The translations under genes were made by a program, and so were the position numbers. The notes beneath the pieces are model-generated. The model did not search any database. It had not been told where the DNA came from and worked only from the letters and a program-made list of their open reading frames with translations. This document shows, piece after piece, positions 25,389 to 34,889 of a stretch of DNA of 64,000 bases; position 1 is the stretch's first letter; every line of letters starts with the position of its first letter. Where the stretch lies: contig CAKPEZ010000002.1 of the NCBI GenBank assembly GCA_934149465.1, positions 1 through 64,000 of the forward strand. The letters run 5' to 3'. Source of the DNA: an uncultured Bacilli bacterium (lineage in GTDB: Bacteria; Bacillota_I; Bacilli_A; RF39; UBA660).

Positions 25389-26723
25389 ATGAAAAAAAGA
25401 ATAATCTTATTTGGAATAATGTTAATCTCTTTATTTATAGGGATAGATAAAGTAGATGCTGCTACTTTAAATTTAAAACCTAGTGTTAGTAAGAGTAACT
25501 TAGTAATAGGAAATACGGTTACTGTAACAGTAACTTTATCTTCTAGTGAAGCATTAGGATCTTGGGAATATTCTCTAAACTATGATAGTAGTAAATTAGA
25601 TCTTGTTTCATCAGATGTTCCTTTATCTTATAAAGGCGTAGTAACAAGTACTAACCAAAAATCGGTATCTTACAAATATACTTTTAAAGCAAAAGCATCT
25701 GGTACTGCGACATTTTCTTTTTCAAAAGCAGCAGCATATGCTTATGATGAATCACAAATGAATATTAATAAATCTACTTCTAGTGTAAAGATAATTAGTA
25801 AAGCAGAATTAGAAGCTAGTTATTCTAAGAATAATTATTTATCTTCTCTTGGAGTTAATGGATATTCTTTAGATCCAGAATTTAATAAAGATACTTTAGA
25901 ATATCGTGTTACTTTGCCAGCAGAGACTTATGAAGCAGAAATAACTGGTAGTAAAGAAGATAAAAAAGCTTCTATATCTGGACTTGGTAAAAAAGAATTA
26001 ACTGATGGAGAAAATAGATTTGAGATATTAGTAACTGCCGAAAATGGGAATGAACGTAAATATGTAGTAATAATTACCGTAAGTGAATTATCTCCAGTAA
26101 TAGTTAAAATAGATAACAAAGAATATAACGTAGTTAGAAAGAAAGAGACTCTAACTACACCAGATGGATATACTGATACAACTGTTACTATTAATGAAGA
26201 AGAAGTACCTGCTTTTTATAGTGAAGTTACTAAATTTACTTTAGTAGCACTTAAAGACGCTGAAGGAAAAGTAGCGTACTATATTAAAGATAATGATAAA
26301 TATACGGAATATAAGACTTTTCCTTTTGATAAGGTTGATCTATATTTAGAAGATTTTCCTAGTAATATAGAGATACCTAAAGAATATATAAAAGTAAAAA
26401 TAAAGATAAACGGTGAAGAAGTAGAAGCTTATAAACTAAGTAAAACTTCTAAGTATGCTCTTATATATGGAATGAATATATCTCTTGGTACTAAAGATTT
26501 ATATATGTATGATAGCGTTCAAAATACTATTCAAAGATATAATAATGAAGAAGCGCTTCTTTTAGAAGAAAAACTAAATCAGTTCTTATATATAATCTTT
26601 ATCTTAGGAATAGTCTCTATAATATTGTTAATAGTATTAATAATTACCTTTATTACAAAGAGTAAAAGATATATAGATAAACATAAGAAGATAAGTACTA
26701 AAGATATATCTTTAAACATATAA
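25389..26723 (+). CDS. Membrane-anchored cohesin-like protein
   Basis: 444 residues from the ATG at 25389, directly behind AGGAGG; an in-frame TTG at 25371 is less likely. Signal peptide (about 1-25), a cohesin-like beta domain (about 28-140: VSKSNLVIGNTVTVTV, LGSWEYSLNYDSSKLDLVSS, YTFKAKASGTATFSF), a cadherin-like domain (about 152-235), a further beta region, and a C-terminal membrane helix (about 397-422) with a basic tail. Placed in an operon with the dockerin-bearing glucosaminidase, it is the natural docking site for that enzyme at the membrane. Cohesin assignment rests on pattern, not on a search. Confidence 0.75.
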   Translation: MKKRIILFGIMLISLFIGIDKVDAATLNLKPSVSKSNLVIGNTVTVTVTLSSSEALGSWEYSLNYDSSKLDLVSSDVPLSYKGVVTSTNQKSVSYKYTFKAKASGTATFSFSKAAAYAYDESQMNINKSTSSVKIISKAELEASYSKNNYLSSLGVNGYSLDPEFNKDTLEYRVTLPAETYEAEITGSKEDKKASISGLGKKELTDGENRFEILVTAENGNERKYVVIITVSELSPVIVKIDNKEYNVVRKKETLTTPDGYTDTTVTINEEEVPAFYSEVTKFTLVALKDAEGKVAYYIKDNDKYTEYKTFPFDKVDLYLEDFPSNIEIPKEYIKVKIKINGEEVEAYKLSKTSKYALIYGMNISLGTKDLYMYDSVQNTIQRYNNEEALLLEEKLNQFLYIIFILGIVSIILLIVLIITFITKSKRYIDKHKKISTKDISLNI

Positions 26724-26755
26724 TAGTAATGTCTATTAGCCTAAGAACTAATAGT

Positions 26756-26791
26756 AGGAAGAGTGCAATGGTTTGCCTCTTCCTTTTTTTT
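26756..26791 (+). terminator. Terminator of the dockerin/cohesin operon
   Basis: AGGAAGAG and CTCTTCCT with an inner GCA/TGC pair, then a T-run. Confidence 0.9.
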
Positions 26792-26833
26792 AAAATATAA
26801 GATATAATAATTAAAGAAAAAGGCGTGGTATAA

Positions 26834-28636
26834 ATGAAACAAGATAAAATAAGAAATTTTAGTATTATTGCTCATATAGATCATGGAAAAAGTACTTTAG
26901 CAGATAGAATATTAGAATATACTAAAGCAGTAGATAAAAGAGATATGAAAGAGCAATTTTTAGATAATATGGATATTGAAAGAGAAAGAGGAATTACTAT
27001 TAAATTAAATGCTGTTCATCTAAGATATACTTTTAATAACGAAGAATATTTATTAAATTTAATAGATACTCCTGGACATGTAGATTTTACTTATGAAGTA
27101 AGTAGAAGCTTAGCAGCATGTGAAGGCGCTATTTTAGTAGTAGATGCTACCCAAGGAATAGAAGCTCAAACACTTGCTAATGTATATCTTGCTCTTGAAA
27201 ATAATTTAACTATTATTCCAGTTATTAATAAGATAGATCTTCCAAATGCAGAGCCTGAATTAAGAGCAAAAGAACTTATGGATACGTTTGGTTTTAATAG
27301 AGAAGATATTCTCTTAGTATCAGGAAAAACTGGTGAAGGAGTAGAAAATTTAATAAAAGAAATAATATTAAAAGTTCCTTCTCCAAAAGGAGATCCACTA
27401 CTTCCATTACAAGCCTTAATCTTTGATAGTTATTTTGATCCATATAGAGGAGTAGTAGCGCTTGTTAGAGTAGTAAATGGCTCTTTAAAAAAAGAAGATA
27501 CTATAAAGATGCTTAGTACTAAAGCGTGCTATGATATAGTTGATTTAGGATTTCATACTCCAAAAGAAGAGGTGCGTGATATCTTATCTTGCGGAGAAGT
27601 AGGATTTCTAACCGCATCCATAAAAAGTATTGAAGATGTTAAAGTAGGAGATACTATTACTACTAAAGATAATCCTACTACTAAAGCTCTTCCTGGTTAT
27701 AGACCAATAAAACCTATGGTATTTTGTGGAATATATCCAATAGATTCTAAGAAATATCCTGCTTTAAGAGAAGCTTTAGAAAAATTAAAACTTAATGATG
27801 CTTCTTTAACTTTTGAACCAGAAACATCCCTATCACTAGGATTTGGCTTTAGAACAGGTTTCTTAGGACTTCTTCATATGGAAATAATAGAAGAGAGAAT
27901 AGAAAGAGAATTTAATATAGATCTAATCGCAACTTCTCCATCAGTAGTCTATGAAATAACTCTTACTGATAACTCTATTATTAAAGTAGATAACCCAAGT
28001 AAATTCCCAGAAAAAGTAAGAATAAAAACAGTAAAAGAGCCTTATATAAAAACTAATATCTTTGTACCAAGTACTTACATAGGAAGTGTTATGGAATTAT
28101 GTCAAGATAAAAGAGGAACTTATATAAATATGGAATATATTGATAATATTAGAGTAAGCCTTCATTATGAAATGCCTCTTTCTGAAATAGTATATGACTT
28201 CTTTGATAAGTTAAAATCTTATACTAAGGGATATGCTTCTTTTGATTATGAGATTATTGGTTATAAAGAATCTGATCTTCAAAAGATGGATATTCTTATT
28301 AATGGAGAATTAGTAGATGCTCTTAGTATTATAGTACATAAAGACTTTCTTTATAAAAGAGGTAAAATAATAGTAGAAAATCTAAAGAAGATAATACCAA
28401 GACAATTATTTGAAGTACCAGTACAAGCTTGTGTAGGAAGTAAAATAATTGCTAGAAGTGATATAAAAGCTATGCGTAAAAATGTTTTAGCTAAGTGCTA
28501 CGGCGGAGATGTAAGTAGAAAAAGAAAACTCCTAGAAAAACAAAAAGAAGGTAAAAAAAGAATGAAACAAATAGGAAAAGTAGAAATTCCTCAAGAAGCT
28601 TTCTTAAGTGTTCTAAGTATGGATGAAAAAGAGTAA
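26834..28636 (+). CDS. lepA: Elongation factor 4 (LepA)
   Basis: A 600-residue translational GTPase related to EF-G that acts on ribosomes and initiation/back-translocation. It shows the G1 loop AHIDHGKST, effector loop RERGIT, DTPGH, NKIDLP, the LepA-specific region FGFRTGFLGLLHMEI, and the C-terminal domain with KAMRKNVLAKCYGGDVSRKRKLLEKQKEGKKRMK. The length is normal. TATAAT at 26803-26808 is the likely -10. It is a conserved housekeeping gene set between variable surface genes. Confidence 0.98.
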   Translation: MKQDKIRNFSIIAHIDHGKSTLADRILEYTKAVDKRDMKEQFLDNMDIERERGITIKLNAVHLRYTFNNEEYLLNLIDTPGHVDFTYEVSRSLAACEGAILVVDATQGIEAQTLANVYLALENNLTIIPVINKIDLPNAEPELRAKELMDTFGFNREDILLVSGKTGEGVENLIKEIILKVPSPKGDPLLPLQALIFDSYFDPYRGVVALVRVVNGSLKKEDTIKMLSTKACYDIVDLGFHTPKEEVRDILSCGEVGFLTASIKSIEDVKVGDTITTKDNPTTKALPGYRPIKPMVFCGIYPIDSKKYPALREALEKLKLNDASLTFEPETSLSLGFGFRTGFLGLLHMEIIEERIEREFNIDLIATSPSVVYEITLTDNSIIKVDNPSKFPEKVRIKTVKEPYIKTNIFVPSTYIGSVMELCQDKRGTYINMEYIDNIRVSLHYEMPLSEIVYDFFDKLKSYTKGYASFDYEIIGYKESDLQKMDILINGELVDALSIIVHKDFLYKRGKIIVENLKKIIPRQLFEVPVQACVGSKIIARSDIKAMRKNVLAKCYGGDVSRKRKLLEKQKEGKKRMKQIGKVEIPQEAFLSVLSMDEKE

Positions 28637-28713
28637 AAAAATTATTGATTATTTTAAGATGATATGTTAAAATTAAATAGAAAGTAAGATAAGAAGAAAG
28701 AAGTGATATTTCT

Positions 28714-28770
28714 ATGAATAATATACTAAATAGTAAGTTAACTCCTTGTGAAATGGGGGGGGGTTACTAA
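28714..28770 (+). CDS. Leader peptide with in-frame poly-G tract (copy 2)
   Basis: An 18-codon ORF, MNNILNSKLTPCEMGGGY, behind GAAGTGAT. It stops at 28770 before the hairpin. A one-base gain in the tract would keep the frame open to the TAG at 28827-28829, in the hairpin loop. So both intact copies show the same one-frame-only read-in design. Confidence 0.55.
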   Translation: MNNILNSKLTPCEMGGGY

Positions 28771-28805
28771 ATAATTCTTCTTACTACGTAAATAATACAA
28801 TAAAT

Positions 28806-28866
28806 AAATCTATACAAATAAAACGTTAGAGTAATCTAATACGTTTTTCTGTATAGATTTTTTTGT
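28806..28866 (+). terminator. Attenuator hairpin (copy 2)
   Basis: Same two-part stem as copy 1 (AATCTATACA with TGTATAGATT, AAAACGT with ACGTTTT), followed by a T-run, 20 nt before the gene. Confidence 0.85.
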
Positions 28867-28885
28867 ATTTAGAAAGGAGAAAAAA

Positions 28886-31081
28886 ATGGAAAAGAAAAAT
28901 ATTTACCTCCTAGTAGGAGGAATAGCCTTAATAATCTTATCTATTGGTGTATCTTTTGCTTGGTGGGGATGGACTAGTACTAATAATACTAACGTAACAT
29001 TCACAGTAGATGGACTTGAAATAATTAGTACAGATAAAGATATATCTGGGAAATTAATTCCAACATCAAGAGATAAAGATGGCTTAGTAGAGGAATTTAC
29101 TGTAAAGCAAAAAAATGATAACATGAACATCCCAGTATGCGGGAATTTTACTCTAACTATTACTAATTTAGATGATAATCTAAAAGATAAGAGTTTTAAA
29201 TACCGTTTAATTAAAGAAGAATATATCTCTTCAAAAGAAATAATTATTGAAGCAGCTGGTGAAAAATCTAGTTGTATAACATCTTTAAAAGAAAAAGGAG
29301 CATCTGAAGAGATTGCCACCAAAATATGTAATGGTGTAAGTAATAAAGATGAAACAATATCAGGAGCATCAGATTCTTTACAAGAGTTATTTCAAACAAA
29401 AGTTTTAACAGTAAGAGGATCTAAAATAAATGATGCAGAAGCTTGTAAGACTAAACTTGGAACTCTTGGTGCAGGAAGTGAAGAAGCCGAGGCTTTCTGT
29501 AGTAATCCTGGGCTCTTAACATATTTATTTGTAATGCGAATGCCTAACGAATTAGATGAGATGATTGAAAATAATATTGTTGCAGATCCTTATATTAAGG
29601 GAGCAGAAGAATATAATGGCTATAATGTAATAGGCAGTGGTAATTTTGCTTCTAATAAAGTAGGAGATATTATTACTATTGGAGAAGATCAAGCTATTAC
29701 TACAACACTAACTAAATATGTATTATATATTTGGATAGATGGAGCATTAGATAATAACTTAAATATGGGAAATAAGGCATTTGAATTTAAGTTAGGAATA
29801 AATGCAAATCAACAAGAAAATGCTTGCAGTAATAAACAAATAGAATGTGATGCTGAAGAAATAGAACCAAATAAACCAGTTCTAGCAGAAGGAATGATTC
29901 CAATAAAATGGAATGGTTCTAACTGGGTAAAAGCAGATTCAACAAACTTAAATAATGATTGGTATGATTATAGTTCTAAGAAATGGGCAAATGTAGTAAT
30001 GGTAACATCTTCTAGTAGAGATAACTATATGAGTGCAGTAAATGGAACAACTATAAATGAAGATGATACTTTAGCATACTATGTTTGGATCCCAAGATAT
30101 AAATATCTACTATTTGATGGAGAAGCAGTGCATACATCAGAAAAACAAATATGTGTTCAATATGAAAAAACTAATATAATCAAAAGTGATGGAACAGTTA
30201 AAGGACAATGGTTAACTCATCCAGCGTTTACTTTTGGAACAGACGAATTACCAGGAATCTGGGTAGGAAAGTTTGAAACAAGTGGGACAGCAGATAATCC
30301 AACAATAAAAGCTGGTTTAAATAGTTTGGTAAATCAAAATGTTTCAACTCAGTTTGCAACATCTCAAAAATTCGCAAGTGGAACTACTTATTTAACAACA
30401 AATGGTGTATCTAAAGTAGATGCTCATATGATGAAAAACACCGAATGGGGAGCAGTTGCCTACTTAAAGCAAAGTAAATACGGTTTGGGCTTAACAGATA
30501 TAGGTAATAATGCTTATTATAGTAATAATGTATATAAAGCAGGATGTGGCCCAGCAAGTGAAACTGACTTAACTAGTTACACAACTACTTGTACCTCTTA
30601 TACAAGTGCAGCTGGAATAAAATCTTCAACAACAGGAAATGTCTATGGAGTATATGATATGGCCGGAGGAACTTACGAATATGTAATGGGAGTAATGCAA
30701 GATAATACTAATACAAATACTCCAATGTCTGGATACGATACTTCTTATAATTCAGGCTTTACTGGTAAACTCTATAATAATGGAAACTATACTTCATATA
30801 CAGGTACAGCATTTCCAAATGCTAAATATTATGACCTATATGCTTTTGGAACAACTTCAAAAGATTCATCTGCTTATGCAAGAAGAATCTTAGGAGATGC
30901 GACTAGTGAGACAAGAGGCTGGTATTCTGACTATATGTCTTTCGCTTATGCTGGGAGCCCTTGGTTCATGCGTGGTAGCTCTCCCGAGGTTCTTTGGGAG
31001 GGCGTCTTCTGTGCGTACGGATCCAACGGTTCCGCCAACGGGCGCATTTCCTTCCGTTCTGTTCTTACTCCAGAGATATAA
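28886..31081 (+). CDS. Surface protein with FGE/C-type-lectin-like DGR variable domain
   Basis: 731 residues. An N-terminal membrane helix ending FAWWGWTS is followed by a beta domain shared with the protein at 48655, with an inserted Cys-pair helical segment (about 130-235). Next comes a linker with GMIPIKWNGSNWVKAD, and a large C-terminal formylglycine-generating-enzyme/C-type-lectin-like domain (about 370-728: YYVWIPRY, GIWVGKFE, HMMKNTEWGAVAYL, GVYDMAGGTYEYVMG, PWFMRG, SFRSVL). This domain is the usual scaffold of DGR target proteins, and the final 40 codons are GC-rich and A-poor. It probably displays a hypervariable ligand-binding face outside the cell. It lies behind leader copy 2 with its own promoter and attenuator. 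Confidence 0.8.
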   Translation: MEKKNIYLLVGGIALIILSIGVSFAWWGWTSTNNTNVTFTVDGLEIISTDKDISGKLIPTSRDKDGLVEEFTVKQKNDNMNIPVCGNFTLTITNLDDNLKDKSFKYRLIKEEYISSKEIIIEAAGEKSSCITSLKEKGASEEIATKICNGVSNKDETISGASDSLQELFQTKVLTVRGSKINDAEACKTKLGTLGAGSEEAEAFCSNPGLLTYLFVMRMPNELDEMIENNIVADPYIKGAEEYNGYNVIGSGNFASNKVGDIITIGEDQAITTTLTKYVLYIWIDGALDNNLNMGNKAFEFKLGINANQQENACSNKQIECDAEEIEPNKPVLAEGMIPIKWNGSNWVKADSTNLNNDWYDYSSKKWANVVMVTSSSRDNYMSAVNGTTINEDDTLAYYVWIPRYKYLLFDGEAVHTSEKQICVQYEKTNIIKSDGTVKGQWLTHPAFTFGTDELPGIWVGKFETSGTADNPTIKAGLNSLVNQNVSTQFATSQKFASGTTYLTTNGVSKVDAHMMKNTEWGAVAYLKQSKYGLGLTDIGNNAYYSNNVYKAGCGPASETDLTSYTTTCTSYTSAAGIKSSTTGNVYGVYDMAGGTYEYVMGVMQDNTNTNTPMSGYDTSYNSGFTGKLYNNGNYTSYTGTAFPNAKYYDLYAFGTTSKDSSAYARRILGDATSETRGWYSDYMSFAYAGSPWFMRGSSPEVLWEGVFCAYGSNGSANGRISFRSVLTPEI
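30950..31067 (+). other. Candidate DGR variable region 2
   Basis: The last coding segment, about residues 688-727, has by hand count about 59% G+C and only about 12 A in 117 bases. It corresponds to the RGG...GVF...G.AN...SFR.VL surface of the fold, where DGRs place mutations. The flanking coding sequence has normal AT-rich composition. Confidence 0.75.
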
Positions 31082-31196
31082 TTACTTATTATAAAGAAGT
31101 ATTTAGATTAATAGAGTGGTAACTGTTATAATACTTTGATAATAAGAAATAATTTTCTTTCCTTGGAATTTGAGAATATATTAAATCTAAAAGAAT

Positions 31197-31231
31197 AAAA
31201 TGTCTTAAAGAGTATAGACATTTTTTCTTTT
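31197..31231 (+). terminator. Terminator after variable surface protein 2
   Basis: AAAATGTCT and AGACATTTT with a 10 nt loop and a T-run. Confidence 0.85.
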
Positions 31232-31272
31232 AAATGATAAACTATTTTACAAATGGATGGAAGTGGTTATAT

Positions 31273-33078
31273 ATGAGAAAGAAAGATTTTCTTACAATAG
31301 TGTTCTCAGAGTGTGATGAAGATGACTTTCTTTTTCAAGACTTACTTGGAGTACAGTTTAAAAAACATACAGGATTATTCTTTTCAATGATTGATCCTAA
31401 TCAAAGATATTCTAAAGAAGTAGAGAGGATAATTCTTCATAAGATAGATTTAATTATTAATCAAGCTAATAATAAGACTAAACTTGTTTATTTAAGAAAG
31501 GCTTTAAGTGATAAGGTTTGCTTAATGAAAAAGAAAAGTCCTTTAAAAGAGAAGTTAGCATTATTAATAGAAGAAATATCAGAAAAGCTTTATTATGAGG
31601 GCGATAGTGATGATTATAGCTTTGTTTCTTTTTTAATCTTTGAAGAAAAGAATATTGAGTATTTAAGAAAGATAGTAAAACAAAGACCTACTTTATTAAG
31701 AAGCTTAAGTAATGATGGAAAGAATATCTTTTATAGCGTTCTAGAGAGATATCTAGCTTTAAAAGATAGTGATACTTTTATGCAGAATTACTATTATCAA
31801 GTATTAGATTATCTTATTAATGTAGAAAATGAACATATAATGAAAGATAAATATGAATATCTTATGATGATCTATAAACATGATAATTTAAATAGCGTAG
31901 TTATTAAGAGGGTACTTGATTTGTTTGAAACAAAGAAAAATCATAGCATAGAGAGTTTATGTGAAAAATATGATATTAATATTTCTTTTGATAATCTAAA
32001 AGCAAATGAAGCACTATCTAAAGAAATAAGATATGACTTTACTAATCAAGAAGTACTTACTATTGATTCAGAGAATGACTTATGTTTAGATGATGGCTTT
32101 TATATAGAGAAAGTAAATGATGAGTATATTTTATATATTCATATATCAGATATTCCGTGTGTAGTAAGAAAGAATACTCCATTAGATATGGAAGCTTATC
32201 ATAGAGGAGAAACTATTTATTTAAGAGAATTAATAATACCAATGATTCCTGAAGAAATTAGTAATAATATAGCATCTCTTCTTCCTAATAAGAATACTAA
32301 TGTAATAAGTTATATCTTTAAATTTGATAAAGATTTTAACTTAATAAAAGATAGCTTTAAAGTAGTAAAAGGAAAAGTTTCTTCTAAACATAAATTAAGC
32401 TATTTAAAAGCAGATCATATTATCAAAGATGATTCTATAAGTGATCTTCATTCTAGTCTTTTATCTATGTATTTAATTAGCATGAAATTAAAAGAGAATA
32501 ATCCTGATAAAGAAATATATCGTAAACTAGAAAACTTAGTTAATTATTATCATCATGACTTAAATACTCATGAAAGCTTAATAACAGATTTCTCTTGTTC
32601 TGCTAATATCGTTCAAGAATTTATGATCTTAGTAAATAAAACTATTGCCGAATATTTTTATAAAAAGGGACTTCCTTTTGTATATAGAGTTCATCAGTTT
32701 TATGACGATAAGAATCCCCCTCTTAATTATCTATCTTTTAAAGAAAGACTAAAACAAAATAATTTAAAGTTAGATAATTATGAGCAATTACTAAAGATGA
32801 TTCCCCAACTTATCTTAAATGCTAGATACTCTGATATATGTCTTCCTCATGAAGGAATAAACGTAAATTATTATTCTCATACTACATCTCCTGCTAGAAG
32901 ATATGCTGACGTAGTAAATGAACAATTAATTTATAAATTCTTATTTCAAAGCTTTACTGATCAAGAAATATATCAAGCATTTAATGAAACAAAAGAAAAA
33001 GCTAAATACTTAAATGAACGCAAAAAACAGAATATAGACTTTGCTAGTGAATATCATCGTTTAATAAGAAGAAGATAA
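31273..33078 (+). CDS. RNB-domain (RNase II/R-like) protein with altered active site
   Basis: 601 residues from the ATG at 31273; an in-frame ATG at 31234 lacks a clear ribosome binding site. The N-terminal 240 residues are helical and unlike the cold-shock domains of RNase R. The RNB core starts near TIDSENDLCLDDGFYIEK. RNase II/R have four aspartates there (TID, D, DD). Here the first and last two are kept, but the second metal ligand position reads Cys. The later segments YRVHQFYDD and YYSHTTSPARRYADVVNEQL match the RNB end (SPxRRYxD). It is probably a 3'-5' exoribonuclease or a derived RNA-binding relative. No S1 domain is visible. Confidence 0.75.
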   Translation: MRKKDFLTIVFSECDEDDFLFQDLLGVQFKKHTGLFFSMIDPNQRYSKEVERIILHKIDLIINQANNKTKLVYLRKALSDKVCLMKKKSPLKEKLALLIEEISEKLYYEGDSDDYSFVSFLIFEEKNIEYLRKIVKQRPTLLRSLSNDGKNIFYSVLERYLALKDSDTFMQNYYYQVLDYLINVENEHIMKDKYEYLMMIYKHDNLNSVVIKRVLDLFETKKNHSIESLCEKYDINISFDNLKANEALSKEIRYDFTNQEVLTIDSENDLCLDDGFYIEKVNDEYILYIHISDIPCVVRKNTPLDMEAYHRGETIYLRELIIPMIPEEISNNIASLLPNKNTNVISYIFKFDKDFNLIKDSFKVVKGKVSSKHKLSYLKADHIIKDDSISDLHSSLLSMYLISMKLKENNPDKEIYRKLENLVNYYHHDLNTHESLITDFSCSANIVQEFMILVNKTIAEYFYKKGLPFVYRVHQFYDDKNPPLNYLSFKERLKQNNLKLDNYEQLLKMIPQLILNARYSDICLPHEGINVNYYSHTTSPARRYADVVNEQLIYKFLFQSFTDQEIYQAFNETKEKAKYLNERKKQNIDFASEYHRLIRRR

Positions 33079-33098
33079 TTTATCTTTTTCTTTTATTA
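33068..33098 (+). terminator. Weak terminator after RNB gene
   Basis: AAGAT and ATCTT with a short AT loop and a T-rich tail. The stem is short. Confidence 0.35.
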
Positions 33099-33145
33099 AT
33101 TTTATGATAAAATAATATTACTTATTTAAAAAGAGGTGTAAGAAA

Positions 33146-34573
33146 ATGAATTTACCAAATATGTTAGATGCTAAAAAAAGAACTAAGAATAAAGTAAATA
33201 TTTATTATGATTCATACCATATAGATGAAGATATGATTAATATGGGTAAAGGAAAGACTTATTATATAGAAACTTATGGATGTCAAATGAATGTCCATGA
33301 TACAGAGAATATTAAAGCTCTTTTAGAAGAGATGAACTTTGAAGAAATAAAAGAAATGGAAAAAGCTGATTTAATTATCTTAAATACATGTGCAATTAGA
33401 GAAAATGCTCATAATAAAGTATTTGGTATGTTAGGAAGAATTAAACACTTAAAAGAAACTAAAAAAGATTTAATTACTATGTTATGTGGGTGTATGGCTC
33501 AAGAAGAAAGCGTTGCTACTAGATTAAAAGAAAAATATAAATGGGTTGATATAGTATTTGGAACTCATAATATAAATGAACTTCCATCTTTATTAGAAAC
33601 TCACTTTAAAACTAATAAACAAGTCTTAAACGTTTATAGTAAAGAAGGAGAAGTATTTGAAAATATCCCTGTAAAAAGAGATTCTAAATATAAAGCTTGG
33701 ATTAATATTATGTATGGCTGTGATAAATTTTGTACTTACTGTATAGTTCCTTATACTAGAGGAAAACAAAGAAGCAGACTAAAAGAAGATATTATCCTAG
33801 AAGTAAGAGAAGCTCTTAATAATGGCTATAAAGAAGTAACATTACTAGGGCAAAACGTTAATGCTTATGGAAAAGATCTTGATAATGGAGATAATATGGC
33901 AGTACTTCTTAGAGAAGTTGCTAATACTAATATTCCAAGAATTCGCTTTATAACATCTCATCCATGGGACTTTACTGATGAAATGATCGAAGTAATAAAA
34001 GAATATCCTAATATAATGCCATATATTCACTTACCAATCCAATCTGGATCTAATAAAATATTAAAACTAATGAATAGAAGATATACCAAAGAAGAATATA
34101 TTTCTTTATTTAATAAAATAAAAAGAGAAATCCCTAATGCTTCTATTACTACTGATATAATAGTAGGATTCCCTGGAGAAACAGAAGAAGACTTTAAAGA
34201 AACTTTAGATATCGTAGATACCTTAAAGTTTGATCTAGCATATACATTTAACTATTCAAAAAGAGAATCTACTCCAGCTGCTCTTCTTCCAAACCAAGTA
34301 CCAGAAGAAGTAAAGTTTGATCGTCTTCACAAATTAAATGAACTAGTAAATAAATATGCTCTTTTAAATAACCAAAAATATCAAGACAAAGTAGTAAATG
34401 TCTTATTAGAAGAAAAAAGTGATAAAGAAGGATATCTATCAGGATATACAGATACTAATAAATTAGTTAATGTAAAAGCACCTCTTGATTACTTAGGATT
34501 AATTGTTCCAGTAAAAATAACTTCTGTAAAAACATGGAGTTTAGATGGAGAAGTAATTAATGATCGAAAATAA
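33146..34573 (+). CDS. miaB: tRNA-2-methylthio-N6-dimethylallyladenosine synthase
   Basis: A 475-residue radical-SAM methylthiotransferase acting on i6A37 of tRNAs. The UPF0004 domain has YGCQMN, NTCAIRENA and CGCMAQ (three cluster cysteines). The radical-SAM motif is CDKFCTYC, followed by PYTRGKQRSR. A C-terminal TRAM domain ends the protein. AGAGGTG precedes the ATG. It overlaps the next gene (YlbF/YmcA family) by 14 nt and is followed by cotE, the same gene order as in Bacillus subtilis. Confidence 0.97.
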   Translation: MNLPNMLDAKKRTKNKVNIYYDSYHIDEDMINMGKGKTYYIETYGCQMNVHDTENIKALLEEMNFEEIKEMEKADLIILNTCAIRENAHNKVFGMLGRIKHLKETKKDLITMLCGCMAQEESVATRLKEKYKWVDIVFGTHNINELPSLLETHFKTNKQVLNVYSKEGEVFENIPVKRDSKYKAWINIMYGCDKFCTYCIVPYTRGKQRSRLKEDIILEVREALNNGYKEVTLLGQNVNAYGKDLDNGDNMAVLLREVANTNIPRIRFITSHPWDFTDEMIEVIKEYPNIMPYIHLPIQSGSNKILKLMNRRYTKEEYISLFNKIKREIPNASITTDIIVGFPGETEEDFKETLDIVDTLKFDLAYTFNYSKRESTPAALLPNQVPEEVKFDRLHKLNELVNKYALLNNQKYQDKVVNVLLEEKSDKEGYLSGYTDTNKLVNVKAPLDYLGLIVPVKITSVKTWSLDGEVINDRK

Positions 34574-34889
34574 AATGGAAGATCTTCTAAAATCAATTGA
34601 AGAAAGTAATGAGTATCAAGAATATCAAAAATTTAATTCTATCTTAGAAAAAGATCCTAAAGTTAATTCTCTAATTAATGAGATAAAACTATTAGAACAA
34701 AAAGCTACTAAATTAGAATATCTTGGTAATATGGAATATAAAGAAATAGATAATCTTATCTCTAAGAAAAAAGAAGAACTAGAAAGTATTCCAGTATACC
34801 AAGAATATCTTAATAAAATGGAAGAGTTAAATGATATTTTAAGTACTTCTACTAACATGATTGAAGAATATCTAAATGAAAAAATATAA
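34560..34889 (+). CDS. YlbF/YmcA (RicA-like) family protein
   Basis: A 109-residue helical protein of the YlbF/YmcA family. In Bacillus, YlbF, YmcA and YaaT form the Y-complex that controls mRNA processing by RNase Y and, through it, competence, sporulation and biofilm genes. The position directly after miaB matches ymcA (ricA). YmcA has cysteines that hold an Fe-S cluster in the complex, and none are present here, so cluster binding is unlikely or YlbF-like function is possible. It overlaps miaB, so it is translationally coupled. Confidence 0.8.
   Translation: MIENKMEDLLKSIEESNEYQEYQKFNSILEKDPKVNSLINEIKLLEQKATKLEYLGNMEYKEIDNLISKKKEELESIPVYQEYLNKMEELNDILSTSTNMIEEYLNEKI

Larger units (their letters stand above)
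28645..28879 (+). repeat. Leader repeat, copy 2
   Basis: Same order as copy 1: TTGATT, 17 nt, TGTTAAAAT (28645-28673), TAAGAAG, leader ORF, a tract of 9 G (28755-28763), CTTCTTA, attenuator and AAAGGAG. It differs from copy 1 by tract length, loss of TA after the tract, and a few substitutions. Confidence 0.85.

Noticed and set aside
23045..31067. GC-rich gene ends explained by horizontal transfer
   Set aside because: The GC-rich stretches are only about 120 bp, sit inside intact reading frames, and are specifically poor in A. A transferred segment would not be confined to the binding surface of the fold.
30897..31094. Plus-strand 65-codon ORF overlapping the variable region
   Set aside because: It is an alternative frame of the GC-rich variable segment, where stop codons are depleted because A is depleted.
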